Assembly: GCA_032358165.1 (NCBI GenBank) | Contig: JAALGY010000057.1 | Location: forward strand, 1,116,001-1,180,000 | Reading direction: 5' to 3' | Length of the DNA: 64,000 nucleotides | DNA from: Diplosphaera chodatii | Lineage: Eukaryota > Chlorophyta > Trebouxiophyceae > Prasiolales > Stichococcaceae | In this document: piece by piece, positions 44,901 through 57,191 of the stretch | How positions within the stretch are numbered: position 1 is the stretch's first letter | How the letters are laid out: each line of letters begins with the position of its first letter | Position numbers and translations under genes: made by a program | Notes under the pieces: generated by a model | The model's input: the letters and a program-made list of their open reading frames with translations, nothing else | Databases searched by the model: none | Told to the model about the DNA's origin: nothing

Positions 44901-47369
44901 CAAGGCCATCGACGCCTCTGAACTGGCATTGCAGAGCGGGCTATGGCGCAGGAGGCGGCTGCCCTGCAGCGTCCGGGATCTGCCGCGTCCAGCGGGGCCG
45001 GGTCAGCAAGTGTCTCGCACTCCGGCAGCGCCAGCGACTTCGGCAGCTTCACGGGGGCGCCCCGCCCGCCCAGCGGCGGCCCGAGCGGCGGCGCCGACCC
45101 CTTCACGGCCTCCGGAGAGCTGGGCTTCGAGTTTGTAGATCCCCCGGCAGGTGCGCCCATGTGCTGTGGTAGCTAATGACTGTCCATCGTTCGAGCACTA
45201 CAGACCCTCCGACATGTCCCATGGTCAACAGAAGATGACGTTGGCTGTTCGAAGCTCAGGCCTTCATGCACGATTGGATGTTCGCAGGCTTTGAGGCAGG
45301 TGCCTCTGCATCAGACTACGTCAAGGTGCCGCCGCGGGCGATGCCGCGTGCACCGCTCAAGCCACCGCCCGTGTTCCGCAGCCTGGCCGGCGACGGCAAG
45401 GCCGCGCCCAAACGCCGGCTGTCCAAGTTTGGCACCCCCGATGTCGAGCAGCCTGCTGCGCCGCAGGTAGGAGCAGCAAGCGGATGCATGCAGGAAGGTT
45501 TCTGTGTTTTTGTTTGCGCGACAGGCGTGCGTGCTGTCACAACACATCGATCTGTTGCACATGCTGATGCCAGGCTACTGAGCTTCACCGCTGCCGGTGC
45601 GCCGTGCAGCACTGCTGGTGGTGTTGGACAGACCAAGCACCTTGAGAGCAGTGCAGCTGCTGTGACGCAGGTCAAGCTGGCGCCGCCGCCGCCACCTTCA
45701 GCGTCACAGGCGGTGGCGGACTCGCTGCGCCAGCTGCGAGGCGCCGGCGGCCCTCCAGCCGCCGCTTCTGTCGACCCCTTTGCTGCAATGGGCCAGCACA
45801 GTGAGTCAGGGAAATGCCACAAGCCTCCCATCTCCTGCTGCCGACTGCTGTAGCCTGGAGTGTTGTCAGATCAATGCAGTCCACAGCACAACGATGAGCA
45901 GTGCTCGCTCCTCTTGCAGCTCCTCATACGCATCGCAATCTGCCTTTCCTCGGTCATGCAGATCTGTCGCTGCAGCCTGGCCTGCCAGCGGCAGCAGCAG
46001 CGACGCCGGCGCAGCAGGAAGCGCCAGCTGCGGGCGCGGGTAGTGATGACGACGACGGTTTCAGCACCTTCCGGTCCGCAGAGGGGCTGCAGGCTGCAGA
46101 GCGCGCGGCGAACGCAGTTTCCCAAGCAGGCCAGCAATCTGGCACCGGCGACGCTGCCCCGGCTGCGCCCGACGGACTTGCAGGCAGCAGCAGTGCAGTG
46201 GCGGGCGGGCAGGAGCCCCCCGCACCTGCCGCCGCGCCAGCTGTGGCCGAGGCGGACGCAGCCGCCGCCCCTCAGCAGCCGCCGCCCAGCAGCCTGGCAG
46301 CACTGCAGGAGCTGGTGCCCCAGGAGGCGGACGACTCCTGGCTGAGTGACCGGCCCGCTAGCAGTGCGCCAGCAGGCGAGCGGCCGGCTCCCACAGATGC
46401 GACGGCAGCCCAAAGCATTGAGGCGCCAGTGGAGGAGCCTGCAGCCTCCGTGGTGCCTGCTGGGGATGCCCAGGACGCTGCTGCTGCGCCATCGCCTGCT
46501 GCACAGGCGCAGACTGCAGATGCCCCACCCATCACCGCAGCTGCAGATGGCGACGGAGATGCAGACGACGATGAGTTTGTGTGGTCCGCTCCTGAGGCAG
46601 CAGCGCGAGCGCCTGAGCCAGCAGCGCCGAGGGACGTCCAGCAGCCGCAGCCTCCGAGCGCGCCGGCGCAGCATCAGCGGCAGCCGGAGCATGCCACGGC
46701 GCAGTCTGCGGCACATGTGCCGCATGGCTTCGCACTGTCGCTGCCCAAGCCGCCGCCTGGGAGGCAGCCCCGCGATGTGTTTGCCACCATCGGCGCTGCA
46801 CCCAGCAACGGCCCGGCTGCTCCGCCGGTGGACGTCTTTGCTGCACAGCAACCGCTGTTCCCCTCAGCGGCGCAGCCAGCGCCTGAAAGCGAGCCAGCGA
46901 TGCTCGGAGACAGCGACGATGACTTTGGCGACTTTGCTGCTGCGGATGCAGATGGCATGGCAGCGGAGCAGCAGCAGCAGCCACAGTACACAGGCATGTC
47001 CAACCCAGTAGCATCTGAGGCGGACGCTCCTGACAAGGCAGCTTCGACTGCAGAGGCTGCGGACGGTGAGGAGGATGAGTTCGGCGATTTCGAGGCATCC
47101 GCTGCCGCTGCGGATGCAACAGCACCAAACGATGCAGACGACTCCCATGGCAAGTCTTTTACATGACTGCCAAGCATCCTGTGTGCTTCGTGCACACCCG
47201 ATGCTGCCCAAAGGGCAAAGCAGCCTGCAGTCATGGGCATGCAGTGACACAGGCAATTGCTGGCTGTGCAGGCGAGGAGTCGGCTGCAGCTGATCAGCAG
47301 CAGGCAGAAATAGCCACAGAACCTAAGGAGCCAGGGCCAGAGAAGGATCCATTCGCTGACCTGTTTTGA
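41910..47369 (+). CDS. Acidic multi-DFGDF-motif protein, putative clathrin/AP-1 accessory factor
   Basis: Exon 1 (41910-41960, MSATPAMPAALGMKHGQ) joins exon 2 (from 42018) in phase 0. It continues with a helical Gln/Glu-rich region (LQRFRRMERLSKEQRALAEQ), then MAAWTDRVSIVKDSIPYPSA. Thousands of bases of Ala/Pro/Ser/Glu-rich disordered sequence follow, studded with acidic phenylalanine motifs: PDFGDFS (about 43398), DGFGDFED (43806), DDDFGDFDQ (43974), SDFGSF (45030), DDGFSTF (46050), DDDFGDFAA (46914) and EDEFGDFEA (47072). A short ordered part lies at 44180-44432 (GSILDLGYADFKSVVGAILA). The C-terminus is EKDPFADLF, before TGA 47367-47369. DFGDF-type motifs bind the gamma-ear of AP-1/GGA in gamma-synergin and aftiphilin. 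The role here is inferred from motifs only. Several internal exon borders (42.3-43.1 and 44.7-46.0 kb) are provisional. Confidence 0.7.
44468..44567. repeat. Tandem duplication inside an intron, two 43-bp copies, 57-bp period
   Basis: Copies at 44468-44510 and 44525-44567 match at 41 of 43 positions. Each ends in CCGAGGTAAGA, which contains a consensus-like 5' splice site. It lies in the intron 44433-44648 of the DFGDF-protein gene. Confidence 0.95.
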
Positions 47370-47675
47370 TCCCGATGCATTGCTCGGTGCATACCTAGAA
47401 GGCGGCACTGCGTTGCCGCCTAAACAGCAGCCCGATCTTCATAGTTCTGTTTTTGACAGATATGACAGATGATTCTTGACAGCCGTGATCGTTATCTCCA
47501 CTGTTGATGTGCCGGAGAGGCTGTATTGCAAGCCTTTGTTTGGAGTCTCTCCCGAGAAAACCAACACCGTGCTAACAACCACTGCTCTGAGAGAAGAGTG
47601 AGGGTAGCAATGCTCAATCACCAACAAACTTGCTGACAATTGCGTCAATGGGACACAGCAAGCACCGCCTGTTGA
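47370..47675. other. Convergent gap
   Basis: 3' flanks of the DFGDF-protein and anthranilate synthase genes. No gene seen. Confidence 0.5.
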
Positions 47676-50600
47676 TCAGCAGTCGACGAAGGCCTGCTCT
47701 GCCAGGTCTATGGCCCGGCCGAGCGCCGCCGCTTTGTTGACCGTCTCCTCATACTCGCTGTCTGGCACAGAGTCCGCCACCAACCCCGCGCCAGCCTGCA
47801 TGAGAAACCGCAACACGTAAGGATGCTGGTGGACATGGCGCATGCTCCGCCATCCGCCAGCCCAGCGCAGACTTGGTGCTGCATGTCGGCCGGACACTCC
47901 CTGCGGCGTGACGCTGGTTCATACCATGTGCGACCGCCCGCGGGCAGCCGTGAACAGCAGCTCACCTGGAGGTGCACCGTCCAGCTGCTGCGGCCGTCGG
48001 CGCCGTTGCTGCTGCCGGAGCCGGCGTCCGCTGGCGGGTTGGGGATGATCATGGTACGCAGCGCGAGCGCCATGTCCATGCCGCCGGTGAAGGCGACGTG
48101 GCCGATGCCGCCTCCATAGGGGCCCCGCTGCACCGTCTCCAGCTCGTCGATGATCTGCATCGCCCGCACCTGCAGCCAGCCATGTCGCTTGTGACGCCAG
48201 ACTGGGGCTCTCGTATCATTGGCGGTGAAGATTTGACTTCCTGAACTGTTCCAGATCTCGATTGCTTCGCTCACAAGCCGGCGCAGTGCTTCATGACATG
48301 TGCACGTACAACTCAGGCATTTGGTCAGGGGTTCAGGACCTTGGGGGCTCCCGAAATGGTGCCGGCGGGCAGTGCGGCGCGCAGCACGTCCCACACGCCC
48401 AGCTCCGGCAGCAGCTGCCCCTCCACGGTGCTGCTGATGTGCATGACGTGCGAGTAGCGCTCGATCTCCATCATCGCCGCCACCTGCGCCCAGAAGTCGA
48501 CCGCGGAGTAGGTTCATCACGGCATAGTTGTTTGTGGCCAAGCTCACTGTCCGAGCACGCCACAGCTACTGAGGCTGTGCAGGGTCACCTGCTATGTGCT
48601 GATACATGGCGCAGTGGCGCCTTGATCACCAGCCCCACCTTGGTGCAGATGGAGGCAAACAGACAACCGGCACCACCGCCCGGCGTATGGTGTGTGCGGG
48701 TTACATGGCCCCATGTGCACCGTGGGGTCGCCCCACCTTGACGGAGCCCGCGACGGAGACGCGGCCGACGTCGTTGCGGCCCAGGTCCAGCAGCATGATG
48801 TGCTCCGCGCGCTCCTTCTCGTCGCCCAGCAGGTCCGCCTCCAGCGCCGCGTCCTCCTCGGGCGTGCGCCCCCGCCGCCGCGTGCCGGCCAGCGGCCTGG
48901 CGCGCCACCAACAGATGATGTCGGAGGCACATTCCTCGCTGATTTGCGCAAGGCATATGGAGTCAACCACAGGCCTGGCATGGGCCTGTGCCACCGCATG
49001 GTGGAGCAGGGCAAGATGCAGGATGCGAACAGCACATATGTGTTTGTGCTGCCGCTCAAGACACACATCAAGCCTGCTCATGAGCCAGAGATCGCCAAGA
49101 CTACACCAAGCACCGTTGAGGATTTGAGTTGCATGTGCAGCAGGCCACAATGCTCCGTGGCCATCCCGAGTCACCCACCTGTTGGTCACGATGCGGCTGC
49201 TGTCCAGGCGGCACAGGATCTCGGGGGACGAGGCCACCAAAATGCAGCCTGCGGCCTGCAGGTAGATCATGTACGGCGAGGGGTTGACCACCCGCAGGGA
49301 CCTGCAGGGGCAAAGACACCGTTGAGTGAGTAGATGGCTAGAGTCCTGCCCGCCCTCCAGATCCCAAGACCTGACCCTCACAGACGCAGGTAGTGGTAGC
49401 GAGACGCCTTCAGCCGCAGGCAGACCAAACCTGTAGATCTCGAAGGGGTCGGCGCGCGTGTCCCGCTCAAAGCGCTGGCTCAGCACAAGCTGGAAGATGT
49501 CGCCTGCCTGGATGTACTCCTGCACAGGTGTTGACGACACCGCATCAGAAGGCGGCACCACCAACAAGCCGCAGGACGCTTGGTCGACCGCCGCAGCTGT
49601 TTCCGCTGCGACCCTGCAGCCCGCGGCTCCTGAGATGTCTGCACTCATCAGCTCACTTCGCCACGGCGCGATGCTGAGACCTGGCTTGGGCAGCAGGCTG
49701 GGGGTCAGGCGGCACCTGCGCCGCGGCCACGCCGGCCAGGTACTGCGCGCGGCTCATGTTGGAGGTGCCGGGCGGCTGGGGGCGGTGCGACAGCGACAGC
49801 GACACCCGGCCGCTGGGCAGCGCCGCCGCGCCGTGGCCCTCCGTGATGCGCGCCACCAGCCGCTCCAGCCGCCGCCGCCCCGCCTGCAGCGCATCGGACG
49901 GCCTGGGTTGACCACAGTGCGGCGCACAGCTGTGTGGTGTCACACATGGGCGGGCCCCGCTGCGACACCCGCTCAGCGGCGGAGGCTGCCCACCTGGTAG
50001 GCCGCGTCCACGTCGGGGTGCTCCTCCAGGTGCACCCAGGAGATGACGTACGCCAGCTTGGTGGCGTGGTCAAACACCAGCACGTCGTTGTACAGCGCCA
50101 GGTGCATGTCCGGCAGGTTCCGGTCGTCCGGCGGCGCGCCGCTGAATGGCAGCTTGCCTGCCGCACCATGAAGTCAGCACATGTCGAGCATGACCGCCCA
50201 AGCACAGCGTATGGCACAGGTGACCAGACCAGGTTGGCTTAAGAGAGAGCCAGTGCGACTACAGCACTCCATGTAAAGGTAGCGGAAAATGGAAACAAGG
50301 TCGTTGCATGTGCCCACAATATGCAGCTGACCTGAGTAGCCGTAGCGCACGGTGTCATAGCCGCAGTACCCCACCCAGCCACCGGTGAACACTGCAGGCA
50401 GCTGCGGATCGGGGTACGGCCGCCAAGCCTCGCTGATCTGCTGTGGCACCTACAGCAGACCACCACATGCGAGGAGTGTGCACCGCACGCAACTACCACT
50501 GTCGGTCATTATGATGATTTCGGACGTGGGTGCGGATCCAGTGTTCCCGGGCAGCCCACCTGCAGCGGGTCCGCAAGCTCCTGCTTGCTGACATCCGGCG

Positions 50601-51400
50601 GTGCGTTCCCCGGCGGGTGGCGGGTGATCACAACATCGGAACCCTTCGCCACAACCTCAAGGCTGGGCTGCGCACCCACGAAGCTGTACCTCCCCTGCAG
50701 ACGGTGCAGGCAAGCAGCATCCTGACAATGGAAGACCGGCGAGATGTATTGGCCAGGCATGACCAGGGCACTATCCGACACACGCGGCAGTGTGGGATGT
50801 CATCCGAGCTTCAGCATGACACACCTGCTGGTCGCCATTGACGACGGACTCAAACAGAAAGCTGGGTGCAGAGCGCTGGTCCTCCTTCACCAGGCACCGA
50901 TACGCCAGGACGGGCGTCAGGTGGTCGCTAAGGATGCGCTGTGAGAGCGGCACCAGGTTGGCACCGCTGCCGGCCGCCTCCCTGAACGACGCTGCCGCGT
51001 CATACTCGGTGCGTGCACCGTCAAGTGCAGCCTCCACCTCTGTATAAGCCAATGAGCGGTGCTGTGATCTCCACTCTGGAACATCCTTGGTCCGATAGTC
51101 GGGTCTCCCTCCATTGCTAATCTTGACGGCGCTTCATAGTGCCATGCATGGCAACCTACCCTGTGCCGGCATCGGCGTCGCCTTGGCGGCGGCAGCATGT
51201 GTGCGACCAGCCGCAGCTGCACGATCCGAACGCTTGCTGGGCCGTGCGCTGCTGCTTTGGCCGTGCGCCGATTCATGCACCGCGCTGCATGATGCTCTTT
51301 GCCTTTGGCAGAGCCGTTGCAGACGTGAAGCGCGCTGCTGAGTGTATAGGATGGTGGAAGGAGCTTCGCTGCCTGGTTTGGCCAGCATTTTGACACTCAT
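47676..51400 (-). CDS. ASA: Anthranilate synthase alpha subunit (TrpE/ASA), plastid-targeted
   Basis: First committed enzyme of tryptophan synthesis: chorismate plus ammonia or glutamine to anthranilate. ATG 51400 opens a Ser/Arg/Ala-rich transit-like leader that splices in frame into [20 protein letters not shown]. The N-terminal regulatory domain follows: [69 protein letters not shown] and [20 protein letters not shown]. The chorismate-binding core has [111 protein letters not shown], then [20 protein letters not shown]. It ends [11 protein letters not shown] before TGA 47676-47678. The catalytic GTRRRG, LDLGRND and GTISGAPK blocks are intact. The SFLFESV element fits a Trp-feedback site. 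Confidence 0.93.
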
Positions 51401-51872
51401 CTTTGCCCGGGTGCTGCCTTGGTGCAGGTCGGCTGCAGGATTGCAAGACTCGAAGTGCGCTTCTCACAGCATAAACGGTTGGTCTGCAACACACATGCGG
51501 TCCATGGCGTCCTACCCTCCTGCAGTCGAGCACTCAGCGATCGATGTCGCTTTCGCACACGGCGCCCAATAGACCAGATCATGCCGTGCTACAGGGTATC
51601 CCCTCACTGTTGGCAATTCTGAGTGTGCCAACGTCTTGCTCAGGTCAAGGAGAATAGAACGCTACGTTCTATTCCCCTTGCTCAGGTCTTGATGAAATTT
51701 CATCTCCTGCGTTGTGTGGGCAAGTCGCAACGCAGCTGAGCTTGATGGCACATGCGTGCTGCATGACCCCGCGGCGCTGCTCCTCACCACACATTGTAGC
51801 GCGTCCGAATGGGCATTGCCACTGTAAATGCGCCCTGCTATTGTGGTGTTGCAAAAGCATGTGACTGGCACA
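51401..51872. other. Gap between L21 stop and anthranilate synthase start
   Basis: No gene seen. It contains a strong hairpin (listed separately) and a direct repeat CTTGCTCAGGTC at about 51634 and 51677 flanking that hairpin. Confidence 0.5.
51646..51680. repeat. 15-bp inverted repeat (14/15 paired), 5-nt loop
   Basis: CAAGGAGAATAGAAC (51646-51660) pairs with GTTCTATTCCCCTTG (51666-51680) around GCTAC. It lies 193 bp beyond the L21 stop codon and 246 bp upstream of the anthranilate synthase start, both on the minus strand. Confidence 0.9.
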
Positions 51873-53016
51873 TCATGCAACAGCAGCAGCACCCGCCTCT
51901 GCTTCCCTGCTATTCGATTGTCGACCCCACCACCACTTTGGCTGGGACTTATCTGCCGGCACTATCTCGGCATCAATGCCGCTGATCTCCAGTATCCTCA
52001 GCGTTGTGAGCTCCTGATGAGGCACAGGGTAACCTAGTCTGGCAGGGTCATCTGCCACCGAAGGCGGTCTGCGATGCACGTGTTGAAGCCCAGGGACCAC
52101 GTGCAATCCAGGGACAAGGACATGAGCAGCACACCTGCCGGTGGCCACGCAAGCGGCGCGAGTGCTTCCGCCGCCGCTTCTTGAATATCAGCACCTTGCC
52201 ATCCTGGAATTGCTCCTACATGGCATTTGGGTTGGGAGTGTGATGTGGGCGCCACGAACATCCGAACATCAGGATGCTTACAACCCCAACAGCTCGGCTT
52301 CAACCTTCAACCTCCAGAGGAAAGCTGTGCCAAAGCACCTTGCCTCACCTCTACAGCAGCTGTGACCACCGCCTGCGGGATGGTTGGCCGCCCAATGATG
52401 GTCTCATGCCGTGAGCCAAGCATCAGCACACGGTTGAGGGATACTTTATCGTTTATGTCCACGCCCCTCAGCTTCTCCGTGACGATCGTGTCGCCCTGAG
52501 ATACCCTGAACTGCGTGGGTCCAACCTCGACCACTGCAAATGCTAGTTTCCGTGGCACCTGCGGGATTGCAATGGCAATGTGAGAAGGACGCTGACACTG
52601 CTCATATGCGTATACCTAACGTTCAGTGCATATATTCATATTCATCAACCTAGCTTCACCTGATAGTGAGCGGTGATTTTGTCAATGACCGAATACTGAT
52701 CCACTTCGCCATCCGCCTGCTCATCCATTGCCGCTGGTGCAGCGCTCCCGTCCCGCTGGTCTGCAGCTGTGCTGTCCGAAAGGCTGCTGGATGCAAAGGA
52801 GCATGCGCCATATGACTGTGGCGAAACTCTGTGTGGCTGACTTGCCGCTGAGGCAGGCAGCCAAATGCCGCTGCTGCATGCACCGGTGCTCTCCAAGCGA
52901 TGTGCAAGCACAGCGACCGCGGCAGCCGATGCAGGCGCGTAAACCTGGTTTGCAGATCTGCATGCAGCTTGCACACCATTGAATTGCAGCAGCCGCTGCA
53001 TATGTCGCATGGCCAT
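51873..53016 (-). CDS. MRPL21: Mitochondrial large-subunit ribosomal protein bL21m (NFD1 type)
   Basis: The N-terminal exon, starting at ATG 53016 (alternatives at 53010 or 53127 in frame), is a Ser/Ala/Arg-rich organelle leader ending DQYSVIDKITAHYQ. Then VPRKLAFAVVEVGPTQFRVS, GDTIVTEKLRGVDINDKVSL, NRVLMLGSRHETIIGRPTIP and AVVTAAVE. A basic exon follows (DGKVLIFKKRRRKHSRRLRG, HRQ), then ELTTLRILEISGID and a short tail to TGA at 51873. The FKKRRRK-x5-RGHRQ-x4-LRI pattern is the bL21 23S-rRNA-binding end. The match is closer to plant mitochondrial L21 than to plastid L21, so I place it in the mitochondrion. A plastid destination is the alternative. Confidence 0.9.
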
Positions 53017-53707
53017 CTGCCTCCGGTCGCTACCTGCGCAGCCAATGTGTACTGTACCGTGCACCACGCTGCTGTCAGCTCTGATACATGAACGTTGAAT
53101 TGAAAATGCTGCACAACCGTTGGCCATTGTGGGGCTGTGCAGACACAGCGGAGGTTCCCGGCTGCGCATATAGTACTTGCCGCTGTCATAAAGCTACATG
53201 ACAGAGTTCCATCCGTTGCGGTCCACTTTCAGACCAGGTCGCACAGGTCGCTTACGGGGGTCATCACTTTTGTGTCAGGAAGACTTACAGGTTTGGTTCA
53301 TAGCGGCTGGCACGCACGGCTTGTGGCGTGCAGCCCAGCACGCGGACATGACTTTGGACTGGCAGTGAACCGAGCTGGGAGCCCTGCGGCGGACACAGCA
53401 TGATGCAGGGCCGTGGGTAAGTCTCGATCTGCTGTGCGTCATTTGATTGCAATGCTTTGCCGTGCAGAAGCCTGACCTTGAGGCCCTGCGGATAGCAGCC
53501 ACCTTCACTTGCTGATCCCCTGTGCACTGTCGGTTGTGGCTGCAATGCGACAAAGCGCGTGCTGGTCGAGTCTTCAATGAGCCAGCGACATGACGCGGGT
53601 GACCTGCGTCAGCGGTGGATAATTGTGCTGTGGTGCCTGCTGAGCATGTGACCCCGGCTGCACTGTGCAGCAACCCGGGCGTGGCCGCCAAGCTGGAGCA
53701 GGAGCGC
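53017..53707. promoter_or_regulatory. Divergent region between L21 and U1-70K
   Basis: Shared upstream region. Part may be an untranslated or short first coding exon of U1-70K: the frame before 53708 stays open to an acceptor CTGTGCAG ending at about 53670, which suggests an upstream exon. Confidence 0.4.
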
Positions 53708-56700
53708 ATGCTGAAGGCGGGCATCACGGCGCACAAGACCGGGCTGCCGAAGAAGCTGCTGGAGCTGTTCGCACCGCTGCCGCCGCTGCCGCATAAGGTT
53801 TGTAATAGACCCACCAGCTTTCATGGAGATGTCTGGGCAGGCATGCATGCATGCCTGCAGCGACTGCCCGTGCTGGTCAGCTTGTCAGTCACTCTATGCT
53901 GTTGGAAATCACAAGCGTCAGCAAACAATCACAATCATGCCCGCAGTTGACGCCGCACCATCGGCCCCCGAAGACGCCGTACGCTGGCATCGCACAGTAT
54001 GTGGAACAGTTCGCAGCGCCAGGCGATGCAGAGTATGAGCCGGAGCCAGCACAGCCGATGCCGCCGCCTGAGGAGCGCCGCTTCCGCAACCCAGAGATGA
54101 TCCTCCAGGCCCGTGTCGAGGCGCCGCTGAAGCTGGAGAAGTGCGTTGTTTGGTCTGTGGACTGACTGCATCTGCGAAACCTTATGTGCTGCACATGCAT
54201 GTAGTACGTCCTGATCTATGCTGTACGTCTGCGCGGCATAGCCATGACACTGCTCATCCTTGTTTGCAGGGCCTCCAAAATGCGGAAGCAGTCGTTGAAG
54301 GACGCCGAGGCAGCCATTGAGGAGACGGTGAAAAAGTGGGACCCTGCGAAGGACCCCCATATCGAGGTGCCTCACTGCTTTGCATCATGTTGTGCTCTTC
54401 CTTGGGCGAGCTTCATGATTGACCCTGACAGGTCGCGGTGCCCGCTGTGCCTCGCTGGTCTCGGGTGGCACTGTCGCACCAACTGCGTACTTTATGCTGC
54501 AGGGAGACCCCTTCAAGACGCTGTTTGTGGGGCGGCTCAGCTTCGATGTTACGGAGAAGCGGCTGCGGCGGGAGTTTGAGGAGTACGGACCCATCAAGTC
54601 CATCTCCATCGTGCATAACATCAAGTCAGGTGCCTCGTTGGTCCTCTTGCTGAGAGCACACGCTCAGTGCAGGCTGCCGTCAGACCCGCCTTTAGGGCAG
54701 CAGTCGCAGCAGGTCACAGCTGCTCTGCATGCTTCCTGGTACCCCGTGGGCCGTCCAGTCCCCAGACTCACCACGTGCACTGTGGGGTACTGTCGGCAGG
54801 CTGTGCCCCTGCTGCCGCTCATGCCAACCAGTCTGGCGCTGGCCGCTGCTGCTGCTGCCTTCTCGCCTGTCACCCCATGCTTGCACGATGAGAGATGCTC
54901 AGGTAAATCGTGCAAGCGGCGGAGACGCCCGCAGGTAACAGCCCCAGGTAACCGCCTTGGCTGCACTGTGCGTGCCCCCAGGCAAGCCGCGCGGGTACGC
55001 TTTCATCGAGTTCGAGCACAAGAACGACATGAAGAACGCCTACAAGATGGCGGACGGCCGCAAGGTCGAGAATAAGCGCGTCACTGTGGATGTTGAGCGC
55101 GGCCGCACCGTCCCCAACTGGTACGTGCTCCCTGCATCCCAGCTGGTGCCCGCAGCCCCTCAAGGCAGAGCTGGTACTTGCTTATATGTACCCATGTCCG
55201 CTCAACTCAACCACTTTAATTTGCACATGTGCACTACAAGATGCGGCTGGGGTTGTGCAGCCATGAGTCAGCGCATGTTGCAAGGGTAGCAGACAGCCAG
55301 CCAGCATGCTCATACACCAGTGCATGCTGCCGGGTTCTGCACACAATGCGCATGACATGTGATGACCACCAGGCGCCCGCGGCGACTGGGCGGCGGGAAG
55401 GGCGGGGAGAGCCGCGAGCCCAAGGAGCCAAAGGACCCCAACGCGCGCTCAAAGCGCGGCCTCCCACAGCTGGACCGCATGTCTACGCTTGCTGGCCGGG
55501 CGCCCGCACCCCGGTGCGTGCCTCCAGCATGTGAACCCACATCGTTGGTGCCATAACCGTACATACAGGCAAAGGCCTGTCCAGTCCCTCTCAAGCGACA
55601 GGTTGCAGGAGGTGTTGTTGCACTGGCCGGCTGTACGTTCTGCCCGCTGCTGTGTCAGCACCCGCCTGGTGCTAGCAGCGCACTGCCTCATAGCTGCTGA
55701 CACCCTTTGCAGCTGGTGTTCCTGTCCAAATTGTCTGCCTGACCCCATGCAGGCTGGCCGAGCCGCCCAGTCGGGCGCCGGCCCCCAGCCCCAGGTGCCC
55801 ACCAGCAGCAGGGCGTGCATACACCTTGGCCCCATCGCACACGCACTGTGCCCACCCATATACGGTCGAAAGCACATGAGCATGGCATGGCAATTTTGGC
55901 GCTTTCAGAGTGTGTATGGTATGTCTCATCAGTCTTCGTCCACCCTGCTGTAGGGATGACAGGCGGCCAGAGCCACGGCCCAGGGATGACGACCGGCGGC
56001 CGGCGATGCCGCCCCCGTCTGCACAGCAGTGGCCGGTCTCATCTGGCGCTGAGGAGAGGTGAGCACCGGAACCCACATCACACCAATGCACCAGATCACC
56101 TGGTGGTCGTTCTCCTCGTGCACGATTCTTGTGTGTGGTCTCATCTGATCGCGCTGTGCTTGCTTTAGGAGCACCCATCAAGCAACATGCTGTGCAGCAG
56201 CCACAATGTGCTATGCAGGGATAGGGAGCGGGAGAGGGCCCGGGAAAAGGACAGGGACCGCGAAAGGGACAGGCGCTCGGAGCGCGACCGGGCAGACCGC
56301 GAGCACGTCGAGCGATCGCGCTCAGAGCGGTGCTGTCACTGTCTTTCATGGTCATCTTGCATGATGTGCTGTCATTGCAAAAATCGTCCTGCAGCCAAAG
56401 CGGCATCATCAGCGGCATCCGCACCACCTCGCAGCACAGCAGTCAATTGCAAGATCCCTCTGGATGCCCTGTGTTCAGGGAGCGCGAACGGGAGCGCGAC
56501 CAGGGCACCAAACGCGAGCGATCACGCGAGCGCGAGCGCGACAGGGGCGGCGAGCGCGAGCGGGACAGGGGCGAAGACAAGCGCGAGCGGGACAGAGGCG
56601 ATGACAAGCGCGAGCGGGACAGGGGTGGCGAGCGCGAGCGCGACAGGGGTGATCGGGGCGACCGCGACCGCGAGCGTGAGCGGGACCGCAAGGAGCCCGA

Positions 56701-57191
56701 GCGCGACCGGTGAGTCTCTTCTTTCGATGTGCTGCAATCCTCCTGAATCAGGGCAATCCTGATTCGTTATTGGCAGCCAGAGGGCGGTGATGATCACTGT
56801 GTCAAATCTGTCAATCCACCGAAAGGGGCAATGCTCCTGCTGTGGAGAGCATTCACAAGCATTAAGTCCTGAGCCCACCCCATCATACATCCATGCAAGC
56901 ATGATCCCAAGCTGTAAGGGAGCTGCAATTGATGTGCTTCTGCGTGCTGCCGCAGGGGAGATCGGAAGCGCGATCGCCACGACCGAGAGGCTGGCGAGGT
57001 GGATGACAGGTGGGCTGTTGCCGGCGCACTGACGACCAAGCCTGACTGATATTGTTCTCGTGGTCACATGTTTGTCAGTGCGGGGTGGCAGGCTCGACTT
57101 TGACATGATGCTGGTCTACTGCAGGGCTGGGAAGCGCCACAGGGAGGAGCGGAGCTCCAGCCGCCGGCGAGAACGGGAGCGGGATCAGTGA
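53708..57191 (+). CDS. SNRNP70: U1 small nuclear ribonucleoprotein 70 kDa (U1-70K)
   Basis: Core U1 snRNP protein that contacts stem-loop I of U1 RNA at 5' splice sites. The N-terminal region has [18 protein letters not shown] and, across an intron, [20 protein letters not shown]. The helix region [20 protein letters not shown] precedes the RRM, with RNP2 [11 protein letters not shown] and RNP1 [20 protein letters not shown] on different exons, then [19 protein letters not shown] Gly/Glu/Lys linker ([20 protein letters not shown]) leads to RD/RE/RS-type tails on several exons ([20 protein letters not shown]) and the end [15 protein letters not shown] 57189-57191. The ATG at 53708 is the first in frame; an upstream exon is possible. 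Same strand as UTP13, 538 bp apart. Confidence 0.93.
56475..56712 (+). repeat. Degenerate coding repeat for RE/RD dipeptides
   Basis: Imperfect GAGCGCGAGCGGGACAGGGG-like units within a U1-70K exon. The antisense frame reads as an Arg/Ser repeat purely because of this composition. Confidence 0.85.

Noticed and set aside
45871..46851. Minus-strand 326-codon frame opposite the DFGDF gene
   Set aside because: Arg/Cys/Leu-rich shadow of Ala/Gln-rich coding on the other strand.
56443..56691. Minus-strand Arg/Ser-repeat open frame
   Set aside because: It is the exact antisense of the U1-70K RE/RD repeat; composition alone keeps it open.
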